A stretch of 37,864 bases of DNA from assembly GCF_947500325.1 (NCBI RefSeq), contig NZ_CANMRQ010000027.1, positions 1-37,864 on the forward strand, read 5' to 3'. The notes below the pieces were generated by a model. The model did not search any database. It saw only the letters and a program-made list of their open reading frames with translations, and was not told where the DNA came from. This document shows positions 1 through 7,789 of the stretch, piece after piece. Source of the DNA: an uncultured Lacinutrix sp. Lineage in GTDB: Bacteria; Bacteroidota; Bacteroidia; Flavobacteriales; Flavobacteriaceae. Within the stretch, counting starts at the first letter, position 1. Every line of letters starts with the position of its first letter. The translations under genes were made by a program, and so were the position numbers.

Positions 1-469
<469 letters not shown>

Positions 470-922
470 TTATTGAATGCTATTTATTATCCATTTACCT
501 ATAGTAGCATTATAAGTAAGTTCTGCAAAATCACCTTGATTTATTGTCATATTAGAACTTTGTTCAATTCTATTTCCTATTGAAGAATCTTGGTGATTAG
601 CTAATAATGTGATATTTCCATATGTAGCGTAAATTACAATTTCAGTACCATCATCAGCTGCTTGTATTCCAGTAACAATAAAGTCTCTAAGTTCTGGGCT
701 AATTCTTGTTTTTGGAATAAAAGTTTTATTACCTGGATGAGTTTCTCCTGGGAATATTCCTATGTTGGCATTATTTATTATAATTGGATTTACAGGGTCT
801 TCGTCATTATTAGAATCATTACATTCTATATCATAACTATATGCAGTAAATTCTGTAGTGTCTTTTGTGTTTACATTAAATAAAAAAACTACGGATAAAA
901 GTATTGTTGAAAAAATATTCAT
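470..922 (-). CDS. Small secreted protein, unknown function
   Basis: A 150-residue protein with an N-terminal hydrophobic segment (residues 5-16, FSTILLSVVFLF) that looks like a signal peptide. Next comes an Asn/Asp-rich stretch (about 34-50). The C-terminal 60 residues have a beta-strand pattern: GTEIVIY, ITLLAN, NRI, a short NMTI-x-QGD strand, AELTYN, and a final GKWIINSI. By inference this resembles the repeating end units of phage tail-fibre-like and large extracellular Bacteroidetes proteins (ITL.N...NRI...GD.AEL.Y......W), but I cannot name a family. It is monocistronic with its own terminator. No exact TAnnTTTG box lies in front of it; the closest is TATTTTTA about 30 bases upstream. 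It could also be a remnant of a larger cell-surface protein. Confidence 0.6.
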   Translation of the reverse strand: MNIFSTILLSVVFLFNVNTKDTTEFTAYSYDIECNDSNNDEDPVNPIIINNANIGIFPGETHPGNKTFIPKTRISPELRDFIVTGIQAADDGTEIVIYATYGNITLLANHQDSSIGNRIEQSSNMTINQGDFAELTYNATIGKWIINSIQ

Positions 923-1170
923 AAGAGTTGGGTTTTTAAATAGCTCGATAAAAATACACTATTTGTAGGTAAAACGCTAGTTATTAATATGTTTTAATCT
1001 GTATTTTCTATGAAATGCAATTTAAATCGACAAAACGTTATTTTATCTGCTAAATGGAGTCATTTGAATGCATACTCATTGAATTCGTTGAAATACGAGA
1101 ATTTTATTATTCTATACTGTTTTAGTAGGTTTTACGCTGTTTTTTTTATTATTATCTGTTTCACAGCATG

Positions 1171-1407
1171 TTATAATGTGTACAATTGACCGCGGTGAGG
1201 TTTTAGTGCATTTCTAACAGGTTTCATTTCATCTTCATTGACCACTAAAAAAGCAATGGCATGGAATTCATTTAAAGATTGAAAGCCTGTAATATTTAGT
1301 GAGAGTTTTTCAAGAAGTACATATTGCTTTAAATGTATTTCGTGATGTTCTGCAATTTTTAGAGCATCAGGTCCTCGAAAATCCCAGATAAGTTTTAATT
1401 TACGCAT
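1171..1407 (-). CDS. Conserved small cytoplasmic protein, unknown function
   Basis: A 78-residue protein beginning MRKLKLIWDFRGPDA. I chose the ATG at 1407 rather than the in-frame ATG at 1434, because the later start overlaps the upstream stop codon by 8 bases (ATGCGTAA), a normal coupling arrangement, and removes an unlikely leader. It has no signal peptide or membrane segment. The sequence alternates charged helices (DALKIAEHHEIHLKQY) with a hydrophobic strand (HAIAFLVV), suggesting a small alpha/beta fold. It sits directly behind the SRPBCC gene and is probably translated from the same message, so the two proteins may act together. I do not recognise the family with certainty. Confidence 0.65.
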   Translation of the reverse strand: MRKLKLIWDFRGPDALKIAEHHEIHLKQYVLLEKLSLNITGFQSLNEFHAIAFLVVNEDEMKPVRNALKPHRGQLYTL

Positions 1408-1855
1408 TATAAACAGAAATTCCTTTTTCAACAAAATTTTTAAAATCTGATAGATACTGCATAGATTGTTTTTTAAATGTTTTTGGCATCAATAGCGTCA
1501 TAAAATGCATTATAAGCCCTGTTGGGATGAACTCACTTTTACAAATCCATTTTGTATAACCTTCTGGTGTACTCTCAAAATAATTTTTTTGAACATTGTG
1601 TAAGCCTTTTGTATCATAGTTAACATGAAAGGCATTTGGTAAATTGTTACTGGTAATTGTTTCTGTTAAGGTTAAAAGTCTTTTGCCAAATTTATAATTT
1701 AATTTCATTTTGGCTCCGGTTTTACCTGGTTCACCATGTATATGTTCATAACTTTGTAAACCACGTTGCCAATGCTTCATGTTATCTTGATTATCCATTT
1801 TTTTTACAAAGACTTCAATAGGAACTTCAATAATAATTTCAGAAGTATATTTCAT
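1400..1855 (-). CDS. SRPBCC (START/Bet v 1-like) family protein
   Basis: A 151-residue protein whose first strand (MKYTSEIIIEVPIEVFVKKM) is typical of the SRPBCC fold. The usual WQRGL segment follows at about residues 29-33, then a set of antiparallel strands (KMKLNYKF, LLTLTETI, FHVNYDTK) and a long C-terminal helix (residues 127-145). The fold makes a deep hydrophobic pocket for lipids or other small apolar ligands; members are annotated as polyketide cyclase/dehydrase or lipid-transport proteins. It has no signal peptide, so it should act in the cytoplasm. It is the first gene of a two-gene unit, overlapping the following gene by 8 bases. The ligand cannot be inferred from sequence. Confidence 0.75.
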   Translation of the reverse strand: MKYTSEIIIEVPIEVFVKKMDNQDNMKHWQRGLQSYEHIHGEPGKTGAKMKLNYKFGKRLLTLTETITSNNLPNAFHVNYDTKGLHNVQKNYFESTPEGYTKWICKSEFIPTGLIMHFMTLLMPKTFKKQSMQYLSDFKNFVEKGISVYNA

Positions 1856-2086
1856 AAGTGTTTTATAACAATTTTTTGAAAGTTATATAAAAATAAAGAG
1901 ACAGCATAAAAGCGCCGCTAAATGATTTTTTTATTCGATTAAAAGGATAATTATAATTTAAATAATATTTTTTTATAGACTTTTTAAACACAGTTTTAAT
2001 TCTAACATAGAAGCACTATTTATTGCTTAGACTTTATTCGTATAAATAACAAAATAAATTAAATATAGTATCGTTTAGTATTGTAC

Positions 2087-2116
2087 TTGTATAGTAGCCT
2101 AATATTATTATTTTTG
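2087..2116 (+). promoter_or_regulatory. Bacteroidetes sigma-A promoter of the foldase operon
   Basis: TTG at 2087-2089, a 19-base spacer, then TATTTTTG at 2109-2116, an exact TAnnTTTG box. Transcription should begin near 2123, about 20 bases before the ATG at 2144. This places the earlier in-frame ATG at 2081 upstream of the promoter and rules it out as the start. Confidence 0.8.
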
Positions 2117-2143
2117 CAACACTTGAAAAAAAATAAATTACCT

Positions 2144-4072
2144 ATGAATCTTAAAACTCTAGTTGGTCTTTTTAGCTTATTTTTTATAACTATTTTTAGT
2201 TTAAATGCTCAAGAGAAAGATATTATTTTTACAATAGATGGAAATCCTGTATATGCGTCTGAATTCTCAAGAGTTTATAATAAAAATCTAGACTTAGTAA
2301 AAGAAGAAGCTCAAAAGGATATTGATGGTTATTTAAAATTATTTATTGATTATAAACTTAAACTTCAAGAAGCAAAAGCACTAGGTTTAGATAAAAAGCC
2401 TTCATATATAAGAGAATATGAAAGCTATAAAAACCAATTATCTAGAAATTATTTAAACGATACTAAAGTAACAGATGCCTTAGTAGAAGAAGCTTATAAT
2501 AGATTGAAAGAAGAGGTTAACGCTAGTCATATTTTAATAAGAGTAAATCAAAATGCGAATCCTAATGATACATTAGTAGCATATAATGAAATGCTAAAAT
2601 TAAGAGATCGTGTTTTAAAAGAAGGATACAAAGCAGTACAAAAAGAAGTTCATAATGGAAAAACTATATATGCTGAAGATTTAGGCTATTTTTCGACGTT
2701 TAAAATGGTTTATGATTTTGAAAACGCTGCATATAATACTGCAGTTGGAGATGTTTCAATGCCATTTAGAACACGTTTTGGTTATCATATAGTAAAAGTA
2801 ATAGATAAGAGAGCATCTCAAGGTAAAGTAACTGCAGCTCATATAATGATAAAAGGCGATGAAGAAAAAATTAAAGATATATACAAACGTTTAGAACAAG
2901 GAGAAGTATTTGAAGCTTTAGCAAAACAATTTTCTGAAGATAAAAGCTCTGCAAGTAATGGTGGTCTTTTAAAACCATTTTCTGGTGGTGAACTTAGTTC
3001 TACAGAGTTTGAAAAAGAAGCATTTGGTTTAATAAAAAAAGGAAGCTATTCTAAACCATTTAAAAGTCAATTTGGATGGCATATTGTAAAACTTATAGAA
3101 AAAAAGCCACTAGCCTCTTTTGAAGATATGAAATCGCAATTACAGTCTAAAATTAAACGCGATTCTAGATCTCAATTAATTAATGATTCTCGTATTAATA
3201 ATTTAAAAGCTAAATACAATATTGTAGAAAATCCAAATGCATTAGATTATTTTAAATCTATTATCACTAAAGACTTTATATCTGGTAAATGGTCTATTCC
3301 TAAAGATCTTCAAGGCGATAAAAAACTTTTCTCTATAAACGACAAATCATTTATTTATAAAGATTTTGCTCAGCATTTAAGTAAAAGTCAAAGAAGAAAG
3401 TCGGGAATAAAATCATTAAATACAATCGTTGAAAATAGTTATGAAACATATATGAATAGTGAATTATTAAAGTTTCAAGAAGAAAATTTAATTAATGAAA
3501 ATGAAGAATATGCTCAAATAGCTGGAGAGTATAGAGATGGTTTATTACTTTTTGATTTAATGGAAACAGAAATATGGAATGCTGCAAAGAGCGATTCTAT
3601 TGGTGTTAAAGATTATTATAATAAGAATAAGAAAGATTACTTCTTTAATGAAAGAGTAGATGCCATTGTTGGGTCTTCTGCTAAGAAAAAGAATATTAAA
3701 AAAGTGGCTAAGCTTTTAGAGAAAGGAAAAACAGTAGAAGAAATAAAAACTATTTTAAATACTAATAATGAAGTAAATGTAAGTTTTACTACCTCAGAAA
3801 TGGATAAAAAGCATCAAGCGTTACCAGAGGGTTTCAAATTTAAAAAAGGCGTTTCTAAAATATATAATCATAATAACGCATTCGTAGTAGTAAAAGTTAA
3901 AACTATTTTACCAAAAGCTGAGAAAACTTTTGAAGAAGCAAAAGGAAAAGTTATAAGTGATTTTCAAACAGCTAAAGAGAAAACATGGTTAAAAACTCTG
4001 GCATCTAAATACAAAATAGAGTTAAATCAAGACGTTTTAAATAAAGTTAAAGAACAAATTAAAAATCAATAA
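2144..4072 (+). CDS. Periplasmic peptidyl-prolyl cis-trans isomerase, two parvulin domains
   Basis: A 642-residue exported foldase. The start at 2144 gives a clean signal peptide (MNLKTLVGLFSLFFITIFSLNA, cleavage before Gln23) and lies just downstream of the promoter. A helical chaperone region (about 30-120) precedes two PpiC/parvulin domains at about 125-221 (ASHILIR ... FGYHIVKV) and 229-319 (AAHIMIK ... FGWHIVKL). Both keep the His of the strand motif and the conserved FG-x-HIVK ending. Residues 320-642 are long charged helices plus what may be a third, degenerate rotamase, which would bind clients rather than catalyse. Its role should be isomerising prolines in unfolded outer-membrane and secreted proteins in the periplasm. 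It is the first gene of a foldase operon and is followed within 2 bases by a parvulin-like lipoprotein. Confidence 0.93.
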   Translation: MNLKTLVGLFSLFFITIFSLNAQEKDIIFTIDGNPVYASEFSRVYNKNLDLVKEEAQKDIDGYLKLFIDYKLKLQEAKALGLDKKPSYIREYESYKNQLSRNYLNDTKVTDALVEEAYNRLKEEVNASHILIRVNQNANPNDTLVAYNEMLKLRDRVLKEGYKAVQKEVHNGKTIYAEDLGYFSTFKMVYDFENAAYNTAVGDVSMPFRTRFGYHIVKVIDKRASQGKVTAAHIMIKGDEEKIKDIYKRLEQGEVFEALAKQFSEDKSSASNGGLLKPFSGGELSSTEFEKEAFGLIKKGSYSKPFKSQFGWHIVKLIEKKPLASFEDMKSQLQSKIKRDSRSQLINDSRINNLKAKYNIVENPNALDYFKSIITKDFISGKWSIPKDLQGDKKLFSINDKSFIYKDFAQHLSKSQRRKSGIKSLNTIVENSYETYMNSELLKFQEENLINENEEYAQIAGEYRDGLLLFDLMETEIWNAAKSDSIGVKDYYNKNKKDYFFNERVDAIVGSSAKKKNIKKVAKLLEKGKTVEEIKTILNTNNEVNVSFTTSEMDKKHQALPEGFKFKKGVSKIYNHNNAFVVVKVKTILPKAEKTFEEAKGKVISDFQTAKEKTWLKTLASKYKIELNQDVLNKVKEQIKNQ

Positions 4073-4074
4073 TT

Positions 4075-4923
4075 ATTAAAAAAGTTAGTTACATATTAAT
4101 AATTGTGGTGTTGGTGTCTTGTAAATTTTTCAAGTCATCTACAGACGAAAATGCTATTGCAAGGGTAAATGAAGCTTATTTGTATCAAGACGATATTCTT
4201 GATATTCTACCAGAAAATTATACTAAAGAAGATAGCACAATAATAGTTAATGATTATATAAACCGTTGGGCTACAGAACAACTCTTAGTTAATGGAGCTA
4301 CATTAAATTTAGAAGAGAGTACTCAAAAAGATTTCGATAGACTAGTAAAGCAATATAGAAGTGATTTATATAGTAAAGCGTATTTAGAAGCATTAGTATA
4401 TAAGAGTTTAGATACATTAGTAACAAGCCAAGAAGCAGAAGCGTATTATGAAAATAATAAAGAAGCTTTTAAATTAAATGAAGACCTTATAAAATTTAGA
4501 TATATCAACTTAGATAATAATAGACTTGATTTGAGTGATATAAAAGAAAAGTTTAAACGCTATAATTTAAGTGATAAAAAACATTTAGACTCTATAGCCA
4601 TACAATTTAGATCATATTCTTTAAACGATTCTGCATGGATTCGTTTAGATCAAGCAATCATTAAAATTCCTGTTATTACAACAGAAAACAAAAATGAACT
4701 GTTAAAAAAATCTAATTTTATACAACTCAAAGATTCATTAGGACTATATTTGATGCAAATTAATGAGGTGCAAACAAGAAACTCTATTGCTCCACTAGAA
4801 TACGTTAATCCAACAATTAATCAAATTGTTATTAATAAACGGAAACTAGAACTCATTAGACAATTAGAAAAAGACATTACAAAAGATGCCATTAAAAATA
4901 AACAATTTGAAATTTATAAATAA
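4075..4923 (+). CDS. Parvulin-like outer-membrane lipoprotein, apparent ATT start
   Basis: The body of this protein resembles the helical SurA_N/foldase module (NRWATEQLLVNGA, SQEAEAYYENNKEAF) followed by a degenerate rotamase-like region with no recognisable active-site motif. The first conventional start is GTG at 4105, which would leave only MVLVS before the lipobox Cys. Reading upstream in frame gives KKVSYILIIVVLVSC, a textbook lipoprotein signal with lipobox LVSC. No ATG, GTG or TTG lies between the preceding stop and that segment. The most sensible start is therefore ATT at 4075 (or 4072), 2 bases after the stop of the first PPIase, with translational coupling. With this start it has 282 residues. 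It is likely lipid-anchored and works with its two PPIase neighbours. Confidence 0.8.
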   Translation: MKKVSYILIIVVLVSCKFFKSSTDENAIARVNEAYLYQDDILDILPENYTKEDSTIIVNDYINRWATEQLLVNGATLNLEESTQKDFDRLVKQYRSDLYSKAYLEALVYKSLDTLVTSQEAEAYYENNKEAFKLNEDLIKFRYINLDNNRLDLSDIKEKFKRYNLSDKKHLDSIAIQFRSYSLNDSAWIRLDQAIIKIPVITTENKNELLKKSNFIQLKDSLGLYLMQINEVQTRNSIAPLEYVNPTINQIVINKRKLELIRQLEKDITKDAIKNKQFEIYK

Positions 4924-6340
4924 CTTGAAATACCTTAAAGCTTTTAGCTTAACCTTTTTTGTTGCTAGCAGTATGTTTGCACAAGAAATAATAAACGATA
5001 CTGCAGTAACAGAAACAAAAGTTGCTGATAGTGTAAAACCTTTTTCTGAAATAAAAGTTGACGGTGTTGCTGCCGTAGTTGGAGAATATATAGTTTTAGA
5101 TAGTGATGTAGATAAGACAATTTTACAATTAAAAGCTAATGGCAACGATTTGTCTCAGTTTTCAGATTGTGAGTTGTTTGGTAGATTATTAGAAGATAAA
5201 TTATACGCTCATCATGCAATACAAGATAGTATTGTTATAAATGATGCAGAAATTCGTTCTTATGTAAATCAACAAGTAGATAGGTTTAAAGTAAACTTTA
5301 ATAATTCTGAAGAAGAAATGCTTAAGTTCTATAAAAAAGACAATTTAAAGAGCTTAAAAGATGAAATGTTTGAAATTAATAAAGCAAACAGATTAGCCTC
5401 AGAAATGCAAAAGAAAATTATTGATGATGTTGAAGTAACTCCAGATGAAGTAAGACAATATTTTAATGATATACCAAAAGAAGAACGCCCAGTTTTTGGA
5501 ACAGAATTAAAGGTAGCTCAAATAGTTATAGAACCTAAGGTTTCAAAAGAAGCTGAGCAAAAAGTTATCGATAAACTTAAAGGGTTTAAAAAAGATGTTG
5601 AAGAGAACGGCGCTAGTTTTAGTGCTAAAGCTTTATTTAATTCTGCAGATACAGGTTCTAAAAGAACAGGTGGTCGTTTACCTACAATGAATCGTGCTAA
5701 GCCACAAATGGTAAAAGAATTTAGAGAAGTAACATTTTCTATGCAAGAAGGAGAAATCTCTGAACCTTTCAAAACAGAATATGGATATCATATAGTTTAT
5801 TTAGAAAAAATTAGAGGTCAAGAGTATGACGCACGTCACATTTTATTGATACCAGAAGTTTCAGAAGCTGAAAAGCAAGAAGCAAAAGAAAGGTTAGAAA
5901 CAGTAAGAAAAAGTATAATTGCTGGTGATATTAGTTTTGAAGATGCTGCAAGAGAAGCTAGTGACGAAATTAAAACAAAATATGAAGGCGGATTAATTAG
6001 AAATCCAGAAACTCAAGATTTTACATTTCCGCTTACTAAAATGCCTACAGAAATCTATACAGAAATACAAGATTTAGGAGAAAATGAAGTTACAGAAATA
6101 GTGTCAGATTATACTAGAACTGGAAACGTTAAATATAAAATTTACACAGTTTCAGATAGAATTGATGAACATGAAGCTAATTTTTCTAGAGATTTCTTAA
6201 AAATTAAAGAATTAGCTTTAAACGAAAAACGTTTAAAAGCTATTGCTAAATGGCAAGAAGAAAAAATAATGGATACCTATATAAAAATTGGAGGTGTTTA
6301 TAAAGATTGTGAATTCACTAATAATTGGCTAAAGAAATAA
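4886..6340 (+). CDS. SurA-like periplasmic peptidyl-prolyl isomerase
   Basis: A SurA-type chaperone. After the signal peptide comes the SurA_N helical domain, starting VDGVAAVVGEYIVLDSDVD, the usual 'is this protein yours' helix with a conserved VG-x-xI-x-xSDVD pattern. Two rotamase domains follow: ELKVAQIVIEPK ... EYGYHIVYLEKI, and DARHILLIPEVS with a less conserved end. Length is 484 residues from the ATG at 4886, which overlaps the previous gene by 38 bases. A TTG at 4925, one base after that gene's stop, would give MKYLKAFSLTFFVASSMFAQ, a compact ideal signal peptide, and is a credible alternative start. It should escort beta-barrel proteins to the BAM complex. It is third in the foldase operon and 6 bases ahead of the MoxR gene. 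Confidence 0.9.
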   Translation: MPLKINNLKFINNLKYLKAFSLTFFVASSMFAQEIINDTAVTETKVADSVKPFSEIKVDGVAAVVGEYIVLDSDVDKTILQLKANGNDLSQFSDCELFGRLLEDKLYAHHAIQDSIVINDAEIRSYVNQQVDRFKVNFNNSEEEMLKFYKKDNLKSLKDEMFEINKANRLASEMQKKIIDDVEVTPDEVRQYFNDIPKEERPVFGTELKVAQIVIEPKVSKEAEQKVIDKLKGFKKDVEENGASFSAKALFNSADTGSKRTGGRLPTMNRAKPQMVKEFREVTFSMQEGEISEPFKTEYGYHIVYLEKIRGQEYDARHILLIPEVSEAEKQEAKERLETVRKSIIAGDISFEDAAREASDEIKTKYEGGLIRNPETQDFTFPLTKMPTEIYTEIQDLGENEVTEIVSDYTRTGNVKYKIYTVSDRIDEHEANFSRDFLKIKELALNEKRLKAIAKWQEEKIMDTYIKIGGVYKDCEFTNNWLKK

Positions 6341-6346
6341 TAATAA

Positions 6347-7300
6347 ATGTCAGACGTAAACGCTATCAACCAGTTAGTTACAAAGTATAAAGAATTAAGA
6401 AAAGAAATAGCCAAAGTTATAGTTGGTCAGGAAGATGTTGTAAATCAAATCCTTATTTCAATTTTTTCTGGAGGTCATGCACTATTAATTGGTGTTCCTG
6501 GTTTAGCAAAAACGTTAATGGTAAATACTATTGCTCAAACTTTAGGATTAGATTTTAAGCGTATTCAATTTACACCAGATTTAATGCCAAGTGATATTTT
6601 AGGTAGTGAAATATTAGATGAAAGTCGAAACTTTAAATTTATTAAAGGGCCAATTTTTGCTAATATTATTTTAGCAGATGAAATTAATCGTACGCCACCA
6701 AAAACACAGGCTGCATTATTAGAAGCAATGCAAGAAAGAGCAGTCACTGTAGCTGGTCACCATTATAAATTAGATTTACCATATTTTGTTTTAGCAACAC
6801 AAAATCCTATTGAGCAAGAAGGAACATATCCTTTACCTGAAGCACAATTAGACCGTTTTATGTTTGCAATTAACTTAGATTACCCAACATTTGATGAAGA
6901 AGTAGAGGTTGTAAAAGCAACAACAAGTGATGCTAAACCTTCTGTAAATGCTTTATTTAATGCTAAAGAGATTATAGACTTTCAACAGTTAATTCGTCGT
7001 ATTCCTGTAGCGGATAATGTTATTGAATATGCTGTTAAAATGGTGGCAAAAACAAGACCAAATGCAGATACAGCAGCAGATTTAGTTAAGCAATATATAG
7101 ATTGGGGAGCAGGACCAAGAGCTTCACAAAATTTAATTTTAGCAGCAAAAACTCATGCTGCAATAAATGGTAAATTTTCACCAGATATTGAAAATGTTCA
7201 AGCAGTAGCTACTAGTATTTTGCGTCATAGAATAATTAAAAACTATAAAGCTGAAGCTGAAGGCGTAACCGAAGAACAGATTATCAAGTCTCTATTTTAA
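6347..7300 (+). CDS. MoxR-family AAA+ ATPase
   Basis: A 317-residue cytoplasmic AAA+ ATPase. Walker A is GVPGLAKT (49-56), Walker B is ILADEINRTPP (about 108-118), and the sensor region is ATQNPIEQEGTYPLPEAQLDRF. This matches the MoxR class, in which ATPases act as chaperones that mature or insert cofactors in partner proteins, usually with a von Willebrand factor A protein. No VWA or Bat gene follows here, which is unusual for a classic moxR-batABCDE locus. Instead it sits 6 bases after the SurA-like gene, and its stop codon directly abuts the next ATG. This links it to envelope biogenesis in context only. Confidence 0.93.
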   Translation: MSDVNAINQLVTKYKELRKEIAKVIVGQEDVVNQILISIFSGGHALLIGVPGLAKTLMVNTIAQTLGLDFKRIQFTPDLMPSDILGSEILDESRNFKFIKGPIFANIILADEINRTPPKTQAALLEAMQERAVTVAGHHYKLDLPYFVLATQNPIEQEGTYPLPEAQLDRFMFAINLDYPTFDEEVEVVKATTSDAKPSVNALFNAKEIIDFQQLIRRIPVADNVIEYAVKMVAKTRPNADTAADLVKQYIDWGAGPRASQNLILAAKTHAAINGKFSPDIENVQAVATSILRHRIIKNYKAEAEGVTEEQIIKSLF

Positions 7301-7492
7301 ATGAAGGTTAAACAACTTATTGTTCCTTTAGTACTTTTTGTTGTTGGAATAGTATTTATTATAGTTGGGGTTTTATTTAAAATTCAACATTGGCCTTATG
7401 GAGTCCAAATTTTGTCAATTGGTACTTTTATGCAAGCAGCAAGTCTTATTGCTTTAATAATTATACTACTGAAATTCTTTCTTAAGAAGTAA
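7301..7492 (+). CDS. GldL-like small two-helix membrane protein
   Basis: A 63-residue protein made almost entirely of two membrane helices (about 6-26 and 36-58) joined by the loop KIQHWPYG (27-34). The pattern G-x-LFKI-x-HWP followed by LSIG closely resembles the N-terminal transmembrane hairpin of GldL, the proton-driven motor subunit of gliding and type IX secretion. However, the cytoplasmic domain is absent, and the position of the GldL membrane Glu appears to be Gln45. The ATG immediately follows the MoxR stop with no gap, so translation is coupled. Function is unknown; it may be a small membrane partner of the MoxR ATPase or a vestigial GldL paralogue. Confidence 0.75.
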   Translation: MKVKQLIVPLVLFVVGIVFIIVGVLFKIQHWPYGVQILSIGTFMQAASLIALIIILLKFFLKK

Positions 7493-7673
7493 ATAAATAC
7501 TACATAATTTTATTTCTATAACTGTTTTTTATTTATAAATAGTAAAATTTTATGATTATGAAATCAGTTTTTTTATCGATTCATAATTTAGGGCTTGTCA
7601 ATTTGTGATTTTTTTAAATATAAAATTATCATTTTCATAAAATAAGACTCTTATTTTTCTAATATATTAGCAA

Positions 7674-7753
7674 GTTCGCAAACGTTTTCGTGATTGATTA
7701 CAAATTTTTTAATGTGTGTTGATTTTTGTAGATTTGCGAACCGAAACTTTCGG
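7674..7753. promoter_or_regulatory. Aconitase promoter with two inverted repeats
   Basis: An exact TAnnTTTG box (TAGATTTG) lies at 7729-7736, with no clear TTG at the usual distance. A 9-base inverted repeat, GTTCGCAAA (7674-7682) and TTTGCGAAC (7733-7741), has its right arm overlapping that box. A second palindrome, CCGAAA-C-TTTCGG (7741-7753), covers the expected transcription start. These look like operator half-sites or a 5' hairpin for controlling aconitase. I cannot assign a regulator. Confidence 0.5.
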
Positions 7754-7789
7754 AAATATAAACTAAAATTCAACCTAAAATTATTATAT

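Noticed and set aside
470-922. Prophage remnant based on a fibre-like end
   Set aside because: No integrase, capsid, attachment repeat or other phage gene is nearby, and the protein has its own signal peptide.
2081-2143. Upstream ATG for the first PPIase
   Set aside because: It lies upstream of the promoter -33 element and would hide the signal peptide; 2144 is better.
7555-7587. Hairpin ATTATGAAATC/GATTCATAAT as terminator of the foldase operon
   Set aside because: The stem has a bulge and no T-run follows; it may be chance in AT-rich DNA.
7694-7789. Upstream ATG for aconitase
   Set aside because: The extension runs through the promoter and palindromes, and its peptide is unlike any aconitase N-terminus.
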